64,000 nt of DNA from Gammaproteobacteria bacterium 39-13 (GTDB taxonomy: Bacteria; Pseudomonadota; Gammaproteobacteria; Berkiellales; Berkiellaceae). Position 1 is the stretch's first letter. Each line of letters opens with the position of its first letter. The stretch covers positions 1 to 64,000 of the forward strand of contig MKTN01000004.1 of NCBI GenBank assembly GCA_001898235.1. Reading direction: 5' to 3'. Below the pieces are notes generated by a model. That model did not search any database and was not told the DNA's origin. It was given only the letters and a program-made list of their open reading frames with translations. A program made the position numbers and the translations under genes. Below are positions 43,699 through 51,577 of this stretch, piece by piece.

Positions 43699-45198
43699 AT
43701 GCAGGGTTATTTATTTGGATTTTTATCAGGGGTCGCAAATGGTATTACTCAACGAATAAATTCAGGAATACAAATTTTTACGGATGGATATAAAATTATT
43801 ACCCAAAAGGAGAATTTTGTTTTAGGAGAGCTTGCAGAAAGAGCGCTTAAAAGTGATGAGGGCTATGCCTCAACATATTTAGGATTACCTTTTGCTAAAT
43901 TGGCAAGCTTTCATGTCGTAACTGGTGATAAATATCTTAAGGAAGCAGCTTCATTTGGTGAATATGACAAAAAGACTCTAGCAAAATTTGATCCTCAATC
44001 TCGAAGTCTTTTTGAGCCACTTAAAGAATTTCTTGGTGATGCTTCAATCATTAACATGAATGGACCTGAAGTAACCGCAGAGCGTAAAGCAATTAAACAA
44101 TACCTTAGCATTAGCAATGCAGCAGCAGTAAGCAGAGAGGTTTTTGCTGATATTGTTAACAAATGGTCCAGTGAAAAATCGATTAATGATCAGGTTTGTT
44201 ATGGCTGTACGCAAGTGATTGCCACTGCTTGGTTTAATTGCAAAAATATTCCTGAAGAAATAGTACCACTGCTTAAAAAAGCAGAATATTATGTTTTTAA
44301 CCGCGATAAAGTAACTGATGCTGATTTTCAAAAATTAAGAGGCCAATTAAAAGCGCTTAATGATAAATATATGAAAGATCATGCAGCAGAAATTTTAGGT
44401 ACTGACAATTACCTAAAGCATATGTATACAGCAAGAAAATCTAAAAATTTGGAGGATTTGAACGGATTGCTGGGGTTAGTCGTAGAAGGAAACATTACAA
44501 CCGTTTTAACCTGCGCGATACTGCAGATTGCAACCCAACCAGAATTGCAAAAAGCCTTACGTGAAGAACTCAAAGGGTTTGATATGAATGTATTATCCTC
44601 ACCAGAAGGATATGCAAAGGTAAGAGAATTGAAGCTTTTGAACAATATCTATCTTGAAGCGTTACGATATTTTTCGCCGGCCCCCCCGCTTGTTCGTTAT
44701 GCTTCAAAAACTGGAAAAATGGGAGATAAGGATATTCCAGCAAGATCTTACATTTTTATGCCACTCAGACAAATTATGCATGATCCTAAAAAATGGGGTA
44801 GCCCACAAGTATTCGATCCTGCTCGACACGAGCAAAGCCAAGTAAGAGTAAATAACTATCCATTGACCCCGTTTTCTACCGGGCCACGTGTTTGCCCTGC
44901 TTCATTTGGTTTTGCCGAAGCGCTTTTTAAAATTGCTCTGCTTTCTATTTTTAAAGATCAAGAATTAAGATTAACTTCACATAACCAACTAGAAAAAATC
45001 CCAGTCAAAACAAAGGAGCCACGACTGAAAAAAGATTATTTCGGAGAATTAAAGTCTTCTTTTGAGCTTAAAGACGATGGGGAGGCTATCGTTCATGCTT
45101 ATTCGAATCATCAAGTAACGACAGAACTCACTGCTCAACAGATGCAAGTGCCAGTTTATTTGACTGAAGAAAAAAAGAAAACTGGCCTCAAATGCTAA
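43699..45198 (+). CDS. Cytochrome P450 paralogue 1
   Basis: A 499-residue protein from ATG 43699 with GGAGG (43690-43694) upstream; the open frame extends back to 43570 without an RBS. ExxR is at Glu320/Arg323 (LEALRYFSPAPP). The heme ligand Cys399 lies in PFSTGPRVCPASFGFAEA, matching FxxGxRxCxx. The I-helix LVVEGNITTVLT has Asn-Ile where P450s usually have AGxDTT-type residues. A hydrophobic N-terminal stretch may act as a membrane contact. Monooxygenase on an unknown substrate; redox partner genes are not nearby. A paralogue follows after a terminator. Confidence 0.9.
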   Translation: MQGYLFGFLSGVANGITQRINSGIQIFTDGYKIITQKENFVLGELAERALKSDEGYASTYLGLPFAKLASFHVVTGDKYLKEAASFGEYDKKTLAKFDPQSRSLFEPLKEFLGDASIINMNGPEVTAERKAIKQYLSISNAAAVSREVFADIVNKWSSEKSINDQVCYGCTQVIATAWFNCKNIPEEIVPLLKKAEYYVFNRDKVTDADFQKLRGQLKALNDKYMKDHAAEILGTDNYLKHMYTARKSKNLEDLNGLLGLVVEGNITTVLTCAILQIATQPELQKALREELKGFDMNVLSSPEGYAKVRELKLLNNIYLEALRYFSPAPPLVRYASKTGKMGDKDIPARSYIFMPLRQIMHDPKKWGSPQVFDPARHEQSQVRVNNYPLTPFSTGPRVCPASFGFAEALFKIALLSIFKDQELRLTSHNQLEKIPVKTKEPRLKKDYFGELKSSFELKDDGEAIVHAYSNHQVTTELTAQQMQVPVYLTEEKKKTGLKC

Positions 45199-45204
45199 AA
45201 CCAG

Positions 45205-45233
45205 ACGCCCTTCATGTTTTGCATTAAGGGCGT
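45205..45233 (+). terminator. Terminator between P450 genes
   Basis: ACGCCCTT (45205-45212) and AAGGGCGT (45226-45233), 13-nt loop, followed by TATATCTTT, immediately after the stop of P450 paralogue 1. Confidence 0.65.
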
Positions 45234-45361
45234 TATATCTTTACTGAAAGCAAAAGATAGGTAAAATCTGACCTGTTTAATTCTAATAAGAAAAATTTCA
45301 CTTCGCTTTATAACAGTTATTTTTCAAACATTTTTAATTTTTTTAATCTAAGAGGGATCTT

Positions 45362-46948
45362 ATGCTTGTTACCCGAAATCGGTCAGAGCGTTTTGGTATC
45401 GCATCAGCTGCTTTAGGAATTGGTTCTAGTTTGATTGGAACAATCTACAGGGGAGCGCAGCTTATTTCTGATGGTATAAAAATTATTAGTAAAAAAGAAA
45501 AATTTATTTTAGGTGAACTTGTTGAAAGAGCAACCCAAAGTGAGGGAGGGAATACGAGCACTTATCTTGGGCTTCCTTTTATGAAAGCAGCTAGTTTTCA
45601 TATCTTTACGGGTGAAAAGTGGCTAAGAGAAGCCTTGTCCTACGGTGAGCATAATAATGACGATCCTTCATCATATGATCCAGAAGCTAGAAAATTGTTT
45701 GCACCCATTGCACAATTTCTGGGAACAGAGATGGTCATTAATCGTAATGGGCCTACAGTTAAAGAAGAACGTCTCTCCTTGATTGCCAGCCTCACTTCAA
45801 AGAAAGCACTAACGGCAGCGATTGAGGCTTCAGATCATCTTATTAGCAATTGGTCGACAAAAAAATCTATCAATGAGCAGATTAGCTTTTGTAGTATACA
45901 AGCGATAGGCAAAGCCGTATTTGGTTGCCATGACATCCCTGAATCTGTGACGCCTCTACTGAATAAAGCTGAGCATGATGTATTTAATCGTGATCAAGTT
46001 AGTGACACAGATTTTAATGACCGAATAAAAAAATTAAAAGAGATCAGTGATCCTTATACTGAGCGGCATGGTGAAACGATTTTAAGCAGTCCGAACTATA
46101 TTAGATATCTGTACGAAAAACAAAAGGAAAAGGAAAAACAAGAAGAGGAGAAGGGGAACAAACCTAAAAAACCAGTTGAACTAAAAGATATAAATCCACT
46201 ATTTGGCTTGCTTGTCGAGGGGAATATTACTTCAATCGTTACCGGGGCAGTGCTTAAAATAGCCTCATCTCCTGAAATTCAATCCAAATTAAAACACGAG
46301 CTTAAAAGTCTTAGGGAAGAAGATTTATCGGTAGAGGGTTATGAAAAATTAAAAAAATTGAAATATTTACACAATATCTATCTTGAATGCCTCCGATACT
46401 TTTCACCTTCTCCCCCAATTGCTCGCTATGCCTCAAAACATGGCAAGATAGGCGACATAGCAATCTCTCCACGTTCCTACATATTTATTTTATTGCGACC
46501 TATGATGTTTGATCCTAAGCACTGGCTTGAACCTGAAAAATTTTTACCTGAACGCCATGAGACGACTAAAAACAAGCTAGGTCAGTACCCCTTTGTGCCG
46601 TTTTCAACCTATCCAAGGATTTGCCCTGCTTCGCTGGGGTTTATTGAAGCGCATTTTAAAATGGTTATAGCCAAGCTCTTTATGAATAAGGAGCTGATCT
46701 TGACATCACATCAAGAAATCGAAACGATTCCTGTGATTACCAAGGAACCGCGGTTGCATCAGAAATATCATGGTGTGCTTAAGGAGATTTCCGAGTCACC
46801 TAATGCTCCACTCACGCCAAGCTATAAAAATCAAAAAGTTAAAAGACCGAAGGTGAAAAATTCGCTTACACTAAATCAGTCAGGACAAAACACAAATTGT
46901 CAAACATCTGGAGAAGAGGTAAAAACAAAAAAACTTCTTTACGGCTAA
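45362..46948 (+). CDS. Cytochrome P450 paralogue 2 with altered heme motif
   Basis: A 528-residue paralogue of the preceding P450. ExxR is Glu342/Arg345 (LECLRYFSPSPP). The heme motif is PFSTYPRICPASLGF: the thiolate Cys421 and Arg are present but the nearly invariant Gly four residues before the Cys is Tyr. The I-helix reads LLVEGNITSIVT. An inserted Lys/Glu/Pro-rich stretch (residues ~256-275) and a ~50-residue Ser/Asn/Lys-rich C-terminal extension distinguish it. RBS AGAGGG upstream. Catalysis is uncertain because of the Gly change. Confidence 0.88.
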   Translation: MLVTRNRSERFGIASAALGIGSSLIGTIYRGAQLISDGIKIISKKEKFILGELVERATQSEGGNTSTYLGLPFMKAASFHIFTGEKWLREALSYGEHNNDDPSSYDPEARKLFAPIAQFLGTEMVINRNGPTVKEERLSLIASLTSKKALTAAIEASDHLISNWSTKKSINEQISFCSIQAIGKAVFGCHDIPESVTPLLNKAEHDVFNRDQVSDTDFNDRIKKLKEISDPYTERHGETILSSPNYIRYLYEKQKEKEKQEEEKGNKPKKPVELKDINPLFGLLVEGNITSIVTGAVLKIASSPEIQSKLKHELKSLREEDLSVEGYEKLKKLKYLHNIYLECLRYFSPSPPIARYASKHGKIGDIAISPRSYIFILLRPMMFDPKHWLEPEKFLPERHETTKNKLGQYPFVPFSTYPRICPASLGFIEAHFKMVIAKLFMNKELILTSHQEIETIPVITKEPRLHQKYHGVLKEISESPNAPLTPSYKNQKVKRPKVKNSLTLNQSGQNTNCQTSGEEVKTKKLLYG

Positions 46949-47476
46949 GCCGGTGATTGTTTGTATGTCGCCCCCTTAAGGGGGGCAGGGACTTCCATTT
47001 GTTTGCAAGTGAACTATGATAATACGGCTATAAATAGATTTTTGTACAAATATGTTCAGATTATATTCTGCTGAAAAAATTTGGCTATTTGATATTTTTA
47101 AATACGGAATGAAGCGATTTAAAATTTTGGGCTTACATGTTTTATTCGGTAAAGGATACCTATGATTTTGCCGAATTGATTGCAGAGCGTTTAGTGTCTT
47201 GCGCATTTCAAAACATTTCTACAAAGCCGGACGCTAGTCATTTTGTATAGACTTAATGTAGAATGAGCTGGTACAAAAATAGGTGTGAAACCTATTTTGA
47301 TTCTAAGTCCTTAAGGAATCGAATAATTTTTAAGGATAAGAAAAGTTTTGTTCCTTTTTAATGCCATCGGTTCAGAACAAAATAAAATAATAACCAGCCT
47401 TCGCTGTATATATATTTTATTTTTCTGATCTTATGTGCTAGATTTGTGATAGTTACCCAAAGTGAGGAGATACTTG
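46949..47476. other. 528-bp intergenic region before H1-like gene
   Basis: It holds a GC-rich palindrome GCCCCCTTAAGGGGGC (46970-46985) just after the P450 gene and a perfect hairpin AAAATAGGT-GTGAA-ACCTATTTT (47276-47298). No convincing coding sequence; open minus-strand frames have no RBS or family features. The hairpin may belong to the H1-like gene leader or a small RNA. Confidence 0.55.
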
Positions 47477-47788
47477 ATGACCGCTCGCAAAAAGCCAGGA
47501 CGCAAAGCTGCTACCAAAAAAGTTGCAGCTAAAAAGTCACCAGCTAAGAAAAAGAAAGTAGCTACTGCTAAAGTTGCTGCTCCTAAAAAAGCTCGTAAGT
47601 CGACCGCTAAAAAGCGTAAGACGGTGAAAGCTGCGATGCCAGGCGCTGCTGCAAAACCAAAAGCAGCGAAAAAGAAAAAAGTTGCTAAAAAAGCAACCGC
47701 TAAGAAAAAAGCTGCAGTTAAAAAGACCGCTGCTGCTAAAAAGCCAAGAGCGAAAGCTCGTAAGAAAAAAGCAGCTAAGAAAGCCTAA
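47477..47788 (+). CDS. Histone H1-like Lys/Ala-rich DNA-binding protein
   Basis: A 103-residue protein of almost only Lys, Ala, Arg, Thr, Val and Pro (MTARKKPGRKAATKKV, KKATAKKKAAVKKTAAAKK). It resembles bacterial H1-like proteins such as Coxiella Hq1, chlamydial HC2 and Pseudomonas AlgP tails. It binds DNA and is thought to help condense the nucleoid, in Coxiella and chlamydiae in dense developmental forms. ATG 47477 has GAGGAG 7 nt upstream; GTG 47462 is less likely. A strong terminator follows, so it is monocistronic. Confidence 0.92.
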   Translation: MTARKKPGRKAATKKVAAKKSPAKKKKVATAKVAAPKKARKSTAKKRKTVKAAMPGAAAKPKAAKKKKVAKKATAKKKAAVKKTAAAKKPRAKARKKKAAKKA

Positions 47789-47810
47789 GCTGCTTAGACT
47801 GACTTGAAAT

Positions 47811-47842
47811 ACCGCGTTAGATCTCAATCTAACGCGGTTTTC
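47811..47842 (+). terminator. Terminator after H1-like gene
   Basis: ACCGCGTTAGAT (47811-47822), loop CTCA, ATCTAACGCGGT (47827-47838), followed by TTTT. A perfect 12-bp stem. Confidence 0.94.
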
Positions 47843-47997
47843 TTGTTTTATCTTGCCTAAAAATGATGAAAATTTTTTTAATTTTCTAACTTATCAGTAT
47901 TTTATAACTACTATTCTTTTTTCCATGACATATCTCACTCTCTGACTGATATTGATATGAGCTCAATCTATTATGTAGTCTTTTGAGGCATTACCTC

Positions 47998-48059
47998 GTC
48001 ATTGCGAAGCACATGGTGTCGAAGCAATCCGGATTGCTTCGCTAACGCTCGCAAAGACA
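47998..48059. repeat. GTCATTGCGAAGC-type dispersed repeat
   Basis: GTCATTGCGAAGC (47999-48011) and GCTCGCAAAGAC (48047-48058) bracket the perfect palindrome GAAGCAATCC-GGATTGCTTC (48021-48040). Shares GGATTGCTTCGC and GTCATTGCG with 25711-25776. It fills part of the 331-bp gap between the H1-like and response-regulator genes; the rest of the gap is featureless. Confidence 0.75.
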
Positions 48060-48119
48060 AGAATAATGTTCCTATAAAGGTTTATGAGTGCGATTGGCAT
48101 GAAGAGGATAATTAAATAC

Positions 48120-49205
48120 CTATTTTACAGGCGGGGTTTTATTTTGAAGAGCGTTCAATTCTTGACTAGCCTTGTCTAATTCTTTTTCTTTAATTTTCAG
48201 TTTTTCTTCGTTACATCGTTGCTCTAGCATTAATTCTAATTGTGAGGCTGCTGTTGTCATAATGTCTAGCACATTTTTGTTTTTAGATAGCTTTTGATGT
48301 GAAAAGAATTCGGCAATAGCAATAACTTTGCCATCACATATAATTGGAAGCCCAACCGCTGAGTATAATTCAAGATTTTGAACAAATTCTGCTCGTAAGA
48401 AATTTTCATCATCTTTAATATTTTCAATCCAGCAAGCTTGCTTTTTTGCATAAACGCGGCCAGGTAAGCCCATTCCATTCTGAATAATTGTATTATTTGT
48501 TACGTCTTTAAATGATTTATATTTTTGATCAGATAGATACCAGATATTGCTAGGGTAAAGCACGACACTATCACTTTCTCGCTCTCGCTCAACCATATAG
48601 ATATGACCAATTGACCACCCTTGTAATTTACTGACGCCTTCTACAAAGACTTCGAGCGCATGTGCCATCGTATAATCACCGCGTGGTAGTTTAGCCAGAG
48701 AAAATATCAATTCAAGACCTGCTCGATTATTTTGAATTTCTTCTGAAGCATTTAAGAAATTTTGGATGGTGTTTAATAGTTCAGCATTGATAACAAGAAG
48801 CTTTCTATAGGCATGATAATGGCGTAGTGATGCACTGATTCTTGCTTCTAATTCCTCATTCATGAAAGGAAAAGAAAGATAATCGTCGGCGCCTGTTTGT
48901 ATGCACCTTTCCATGTCTTTATTTTCGTTCTTATTATTAAAAATAATAATGGGAATATGTTCGTAGTGAAGATCGGCTTTTAAAGCTTTGATAAGTTCAA
49001 AACTGCTCAGCAGAGGCAGTTGCATATTAGCTAAAATAACCTGTGGATGACGCTCATAGACTAGATTGAGCGCTGTTTTGCCGTCTTGGGCTGTTAAAAT
49101 TTCATATGAATTTAAAAGCGATGAAATATATTGCAGCATTTCATTGTTTTCATCTGCAATGAGGATCAAAGGCATTTTATTTTCAATTTGGTTAAGCTCA
49201 AGCAT
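48120..49205 (-). CDS. Degenerate response-regulator receiver with GAF domain
   Basis: A 361-residue protein. Residues ~12-130 form a receiver domain (LILIADENNEMLQYISSLL, PIIIFNNKNENKDMERC, TGADDYLSFPFMNEEL). The phosphoacceptor Asp at the end of strand 3 is Asn (VILANMQLP) and the usual KPF Lys is replaced (SFPF), so phosphorylation is doubtful. After a helical linker (~130-170), residues ~170-325 form a GAF domain (GMGLPGRVYAKKQACWIENI, AVGLPIICDGKVIAIAEFFS), then a coiled-coil tail (NEEKLKIKEKELDKAS). It may sense a small molecule and signal through protein contact. No output domain or adjacent kinase is present. Confidence 0.88.
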   Translation of the reverse strand: MLELNQIENKMPLILIADENNEMLQYISSLLNSYEILTAQDGKTALNLVYERHPQVILANMQLPLLSSFELIKALKADLHYEHIPIIIFNNKNENKDMERCIQTGADDYLSFPFMNEELEARISASLRHYHAYRKLLVINAELLNTIQNFLNASEEIQNNRAGLELIFSLAKLPRGDYTMAHALEVFVEGVSKLQGWSIGHIYMVERERESDSVVLYPSNIWYLSDQKYKSFKDVTNNTIIQNGMGLPGRVYAKKQACWIENIKDDENFLRAEFVQNLELYSAVGLPIICDGKVIAIAEFFSHQKLSKNKNVLDIMTTAASQLELMLEQRCNEEKLKIKEKELDKASQELNALQNKTPPVK

Positions 49206-49499
49206 CCACGGTTCTCATTTTGCTACTGAAATCATTTTCAGGTGGATGGAACAAATCTTCTTATTAACTTGTCGTCAAAAGATAGTTTTGCTTTAATGCC
49301 TCTTCAAAAATGTCATATGAATTACGACAAACTCAACTACCGATGTGTTAGTCGACTTTGTTTTTTTAAGTAAACCTCTTTCTTACACAAGGTAATTTTG
49401 ACATAATGCCTGTGTTATCTGATTAGATGAAATGGTGATTGCTTTTTAAGTGGTTTTTAACCTAACTTATAAAAAAAATAAATTGGTCGGAAAAAATAT

Positions 49500-50693
49500 A
49501 TGCTCAAATTTCCTAATATTAAAAAAGCAGGACTCCCCTTAATATTGTTTTGTATTCTTATCTTTCCGCTTTTTCTAGGTCCCTATATTCCTCCTTACGT
49601 AAAATCATTCCTTTATTCTATTAGCTTATCAATGAAAGCTATTTTGCTTTTTATTCTTCCTCTTATTATTTTTAGTTTTATATTTTCATCAATACTTAAT
49701 CTCAAATCTGGCGTATTAAAATTTATACTCGCTCTGGTGGGTATGATTTTTGTATCAAATTGCACCGCAATTTTTACAGGATTTACCGTAGGGTCGCTTT
49801 TATTACCAAAATTATCAATTAGTGCCAATAATCCTGTCGATCAGGAAGTAGCATTAAAAGCGCTTTGGCAATTGCAATTACCCAAATTAGTATCAAACCA
49901 ATTTGCTTTGCTTGCAGGTTTTGTGATTGGGATCGTTTTTTCTTTTAAACGAAATCCTCATGTAGAAAAAGTAGCAAAGGGATTAAATACTGCTGCCAAT
50001 TTTTTCTTAAAAAAGATTTTTACGCCTCTTTTGCCCCTTTTCATCCTCGGGTTCGTTTTTAAGCTTGAACATGATGAAGTGCTTGAAACGGCATTAAGAA
50101 CCTATGGACCTGTTTTCTTCATTGTGATCGGGACACAAGCATGCTACATGATATTTCTTTATCTGGCGGTTGCTAAATTCTCTATCAAAAAATTCCTCAT
50201 CTATATAAAGAATGTGCTCCCGGCAACAATTACAGGGTTTAGCACTTTATCTAGTGCTGCCTCGATGCCAATTCTTATTCTTTGTACTGAGAAGAATTTG
50301 CGCAAACCAGAAATCGCGGAAATTGTTATACCTGCAACAATTAACACGCATACTTTAGGAAGTGCTTTAGGGATTACTATTCTTTCTCTAACAACATTGT
50401 TAGCTTTTGGCCATTCGCTCCCTCATATCAGCGACTTTATTGAGTTTGGTTTATTCTATGCGTTGGCAAAATTTGCCGTAGCAGCTGTGCCAGGGGGAGC
50501 GATTATTGTCGTGACGCCTTTGCTAGAAACCTATATGAATTTTTCTAGTGAAATGATAGGCCTTATTACAGCAATTTATATGTTGTTTGATCCTTTTGGA
50601 ACAGCAACTAATGTTACAGGTAATGGATTTTTTACCATCGCATTTTCTAAGATTTTTAAATTTAATCTTGGCGAAAACCAAAGCGTTTCTTAA
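49500..50693 (+). CDS. DAACS family dicarboxylate/amino-acid symporter
   Basis: A 397-residue polytopic protein. DAACS (GltP/DctA/SstT) signatures: SLSMKAILLFILPLIIFSFI, the re-entrant serine-rich hairpin ITGFSTLSSAASMP, and helix 7-8 region PATINTHTLGSALGIT. GNGFFTIAF-type helix 8 and DPFGTATNVTGNG complete the core. Na+ or H+-coupled uptake of a C4-dicarboxylate or amino acid is expected; the DNxxxT motif variant makes the substrate uncertain. No sensor-kinase pair is adjacent. Confidence 0.88.
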   Translation: MLKFPNIKKAGLPLILFCILIFPLFLGPYIPPYVKSFLYSISLSMKAILLFILPLIIFSFIFSSILNLKSGVLKFILALVGMIFVSNCTAIFTGFTVGSLLLPKLSISANNPVDQEVALKALWQLQLPKLVSNQFALLAGFVIGIVFSFKRNPHVEKVAKGLNTAANFFLKKIFTPLLPLFILGFVFKLEHDEVLETALRTYGPVFFIVIGTQACYMIFLYLAVAKFSIKKFLIYIKNVLPATITGFSTLSSAASMPILILCTEKNLRKPEIAEIVIPATINTHTLGSALGITILSLTTLLAFGHSLPHISDFIEFGLFYALAKFAVAAVPGGAIIVVTPLLETYMNFSSEMIGLITAIYMLFDPFGTATNVTGNGFFTIAFSKIFKFNLGENQSVS

Positions 50694-50710
50694 GTTTTCC
50701 TGCCCATGAT

Positions 50711-50735
50711 GTCGTACCGCTTTGGGCGGTACGAC
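50711..50735. terminator. Inverted repeat after DAACS gene
   Basis: GTCGTACCGC (50711-50720), loop TTTGG, GCGGTACGAC (50726-50735): perfect 10-bp stem 18 bp after the stop. No U tract follows, so a repeat or RNA-stability hairpin is also possible. Confidence 0.6.
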
Positions 50736-50964
50736 GAAATGACCACTTCAATTGATGCTTTTTAATCTTCTTAAATAGACATTTCTGGTAGCTGTCTATT
50801 TGTAGAGCATATTTGTCATCATTTTTTTTTTAAAGCCGAACATTTCTAATGTAAAAGAATTATCCTTTTAGGTAATCGATGCGATTTTTGATGCTGTATT
50901 TATAGGGTCGCTGAATTTTTATTACTCTGCAAATCTTTCAAATTATTTTTATTGGAGATTTATC

Positions 50965-51519
50965 ATGAATCACAAACTTTTTGCCATGGCCATAGCGACG
51001 TTGTTAATTACAGCTGCTTGTAGCAAATCTGAGGAAACAACGAAAGAATCTAAGAAGAGTGAAACAACAACGACGACAACACCTGCAACGCCTTCAGGTG
51101 CTTCTTCAACGACAACGACTACGACCACCAATACACAAACTCAGTCTAGTTCGCCTTCTAGTGCGCCAAGTTCATCTCATATTTTAGGAACAGAACCTAA
51201 TACGGGTAGCTCATCCACTACTACTGGTAGTCCTTCAGGTGCAGAAACGCACCCATCAACCTCTCCCTCAGGTGAAACACCTTCAGGAACAGGCGCAACA
51301 ACAGATGGGAATCCGTTAAGTGGTCCTTCAGAACATCCTGCGCCAAATGGAAGCACACCTAGTGCAACAGGTACTGCACCTAATACTTCAAATCCTTTAA
51401 ATAGTGGTTCTTCTCCAGCTTGTGATCCACTTAAAGATCCTACCTGTAAAACACCTTCTAGTGACACACCAACACCAGCAAGCCAAGGTGGAGCAGGTGG
51501 TTCACAAACAGGAAATTAG
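50965..51519 (+). CDS. Low-complexity Ser/Thr/Pro-rich lipoprotein
   Basis: A 184-residue lipoprotein precursor: signal peptide with lipobox LLITAAC (Cys ~19), then a disordered region of Thr/Ser/Pro/Gly repeats (TTTTTTPATPSGASSTT, SPSGAETHPSTSPSGETPSG). Two more cysteines are near the C-terminus (ACDPLKDPTCKTP). It has no recognisable domain; a surface-exposed linker or glycosylated coat protein would fit. RBS TTGGAGA lies 9 nt upstream of the ATG. Followed by a strong terminator. Confidence 0.85.
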   Translation: MNHKLFAMAIATLLITAACSKSEETTKESKKSETTTTTTPATPSGASSTTTTTTTNTQTQSSSPSSAPSSSHILGTEPNTGSSSTTTGSPSGAETHPSTSPSGETPSGTGATTDGNPLSGPSEHPAPNGSTPSATGTAPNTSNPLNSGSSPACDPLKDPTCKTPSSDTPTPASQGGAGGSQTGN

Positions 51520-51539
51520 AAATTATGCATGGATGTTAA

Positions 51540-51567
51540 AATGGCAGCGAAAGCTGCCATTTTTTTT
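51540..51567 (+). terminator. Rho-independent terminator
   Basis: AATGGCAGC (51540-51548), GAAA tetraloop, GCTGCCATT (51553-51561) followed by TTTTTT, 20 bp after the lipoprotein stop. Confidence 0.95.
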
Positions 51568-51577
51568 GCGGGGATGA

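Noticed and set aside
46976-47206. Minus-strand frame of 76 residues in the 528-bp gap
   Set aside because: No RBS, composition is not protein-like, and it covers a GC palindrome.
47222-47340. Possible tRNA in the gap before the H1-like gene
   Set aside because: The hairpins do not fold into a cloverleaf and no anticodon arm or TPsiC motif is seen.
47537-47827. Frame antisense to the H1-like gene
   Set aside because: It is an artefact of the Lys/Ala-rich codons, which leave the opposite strand open.
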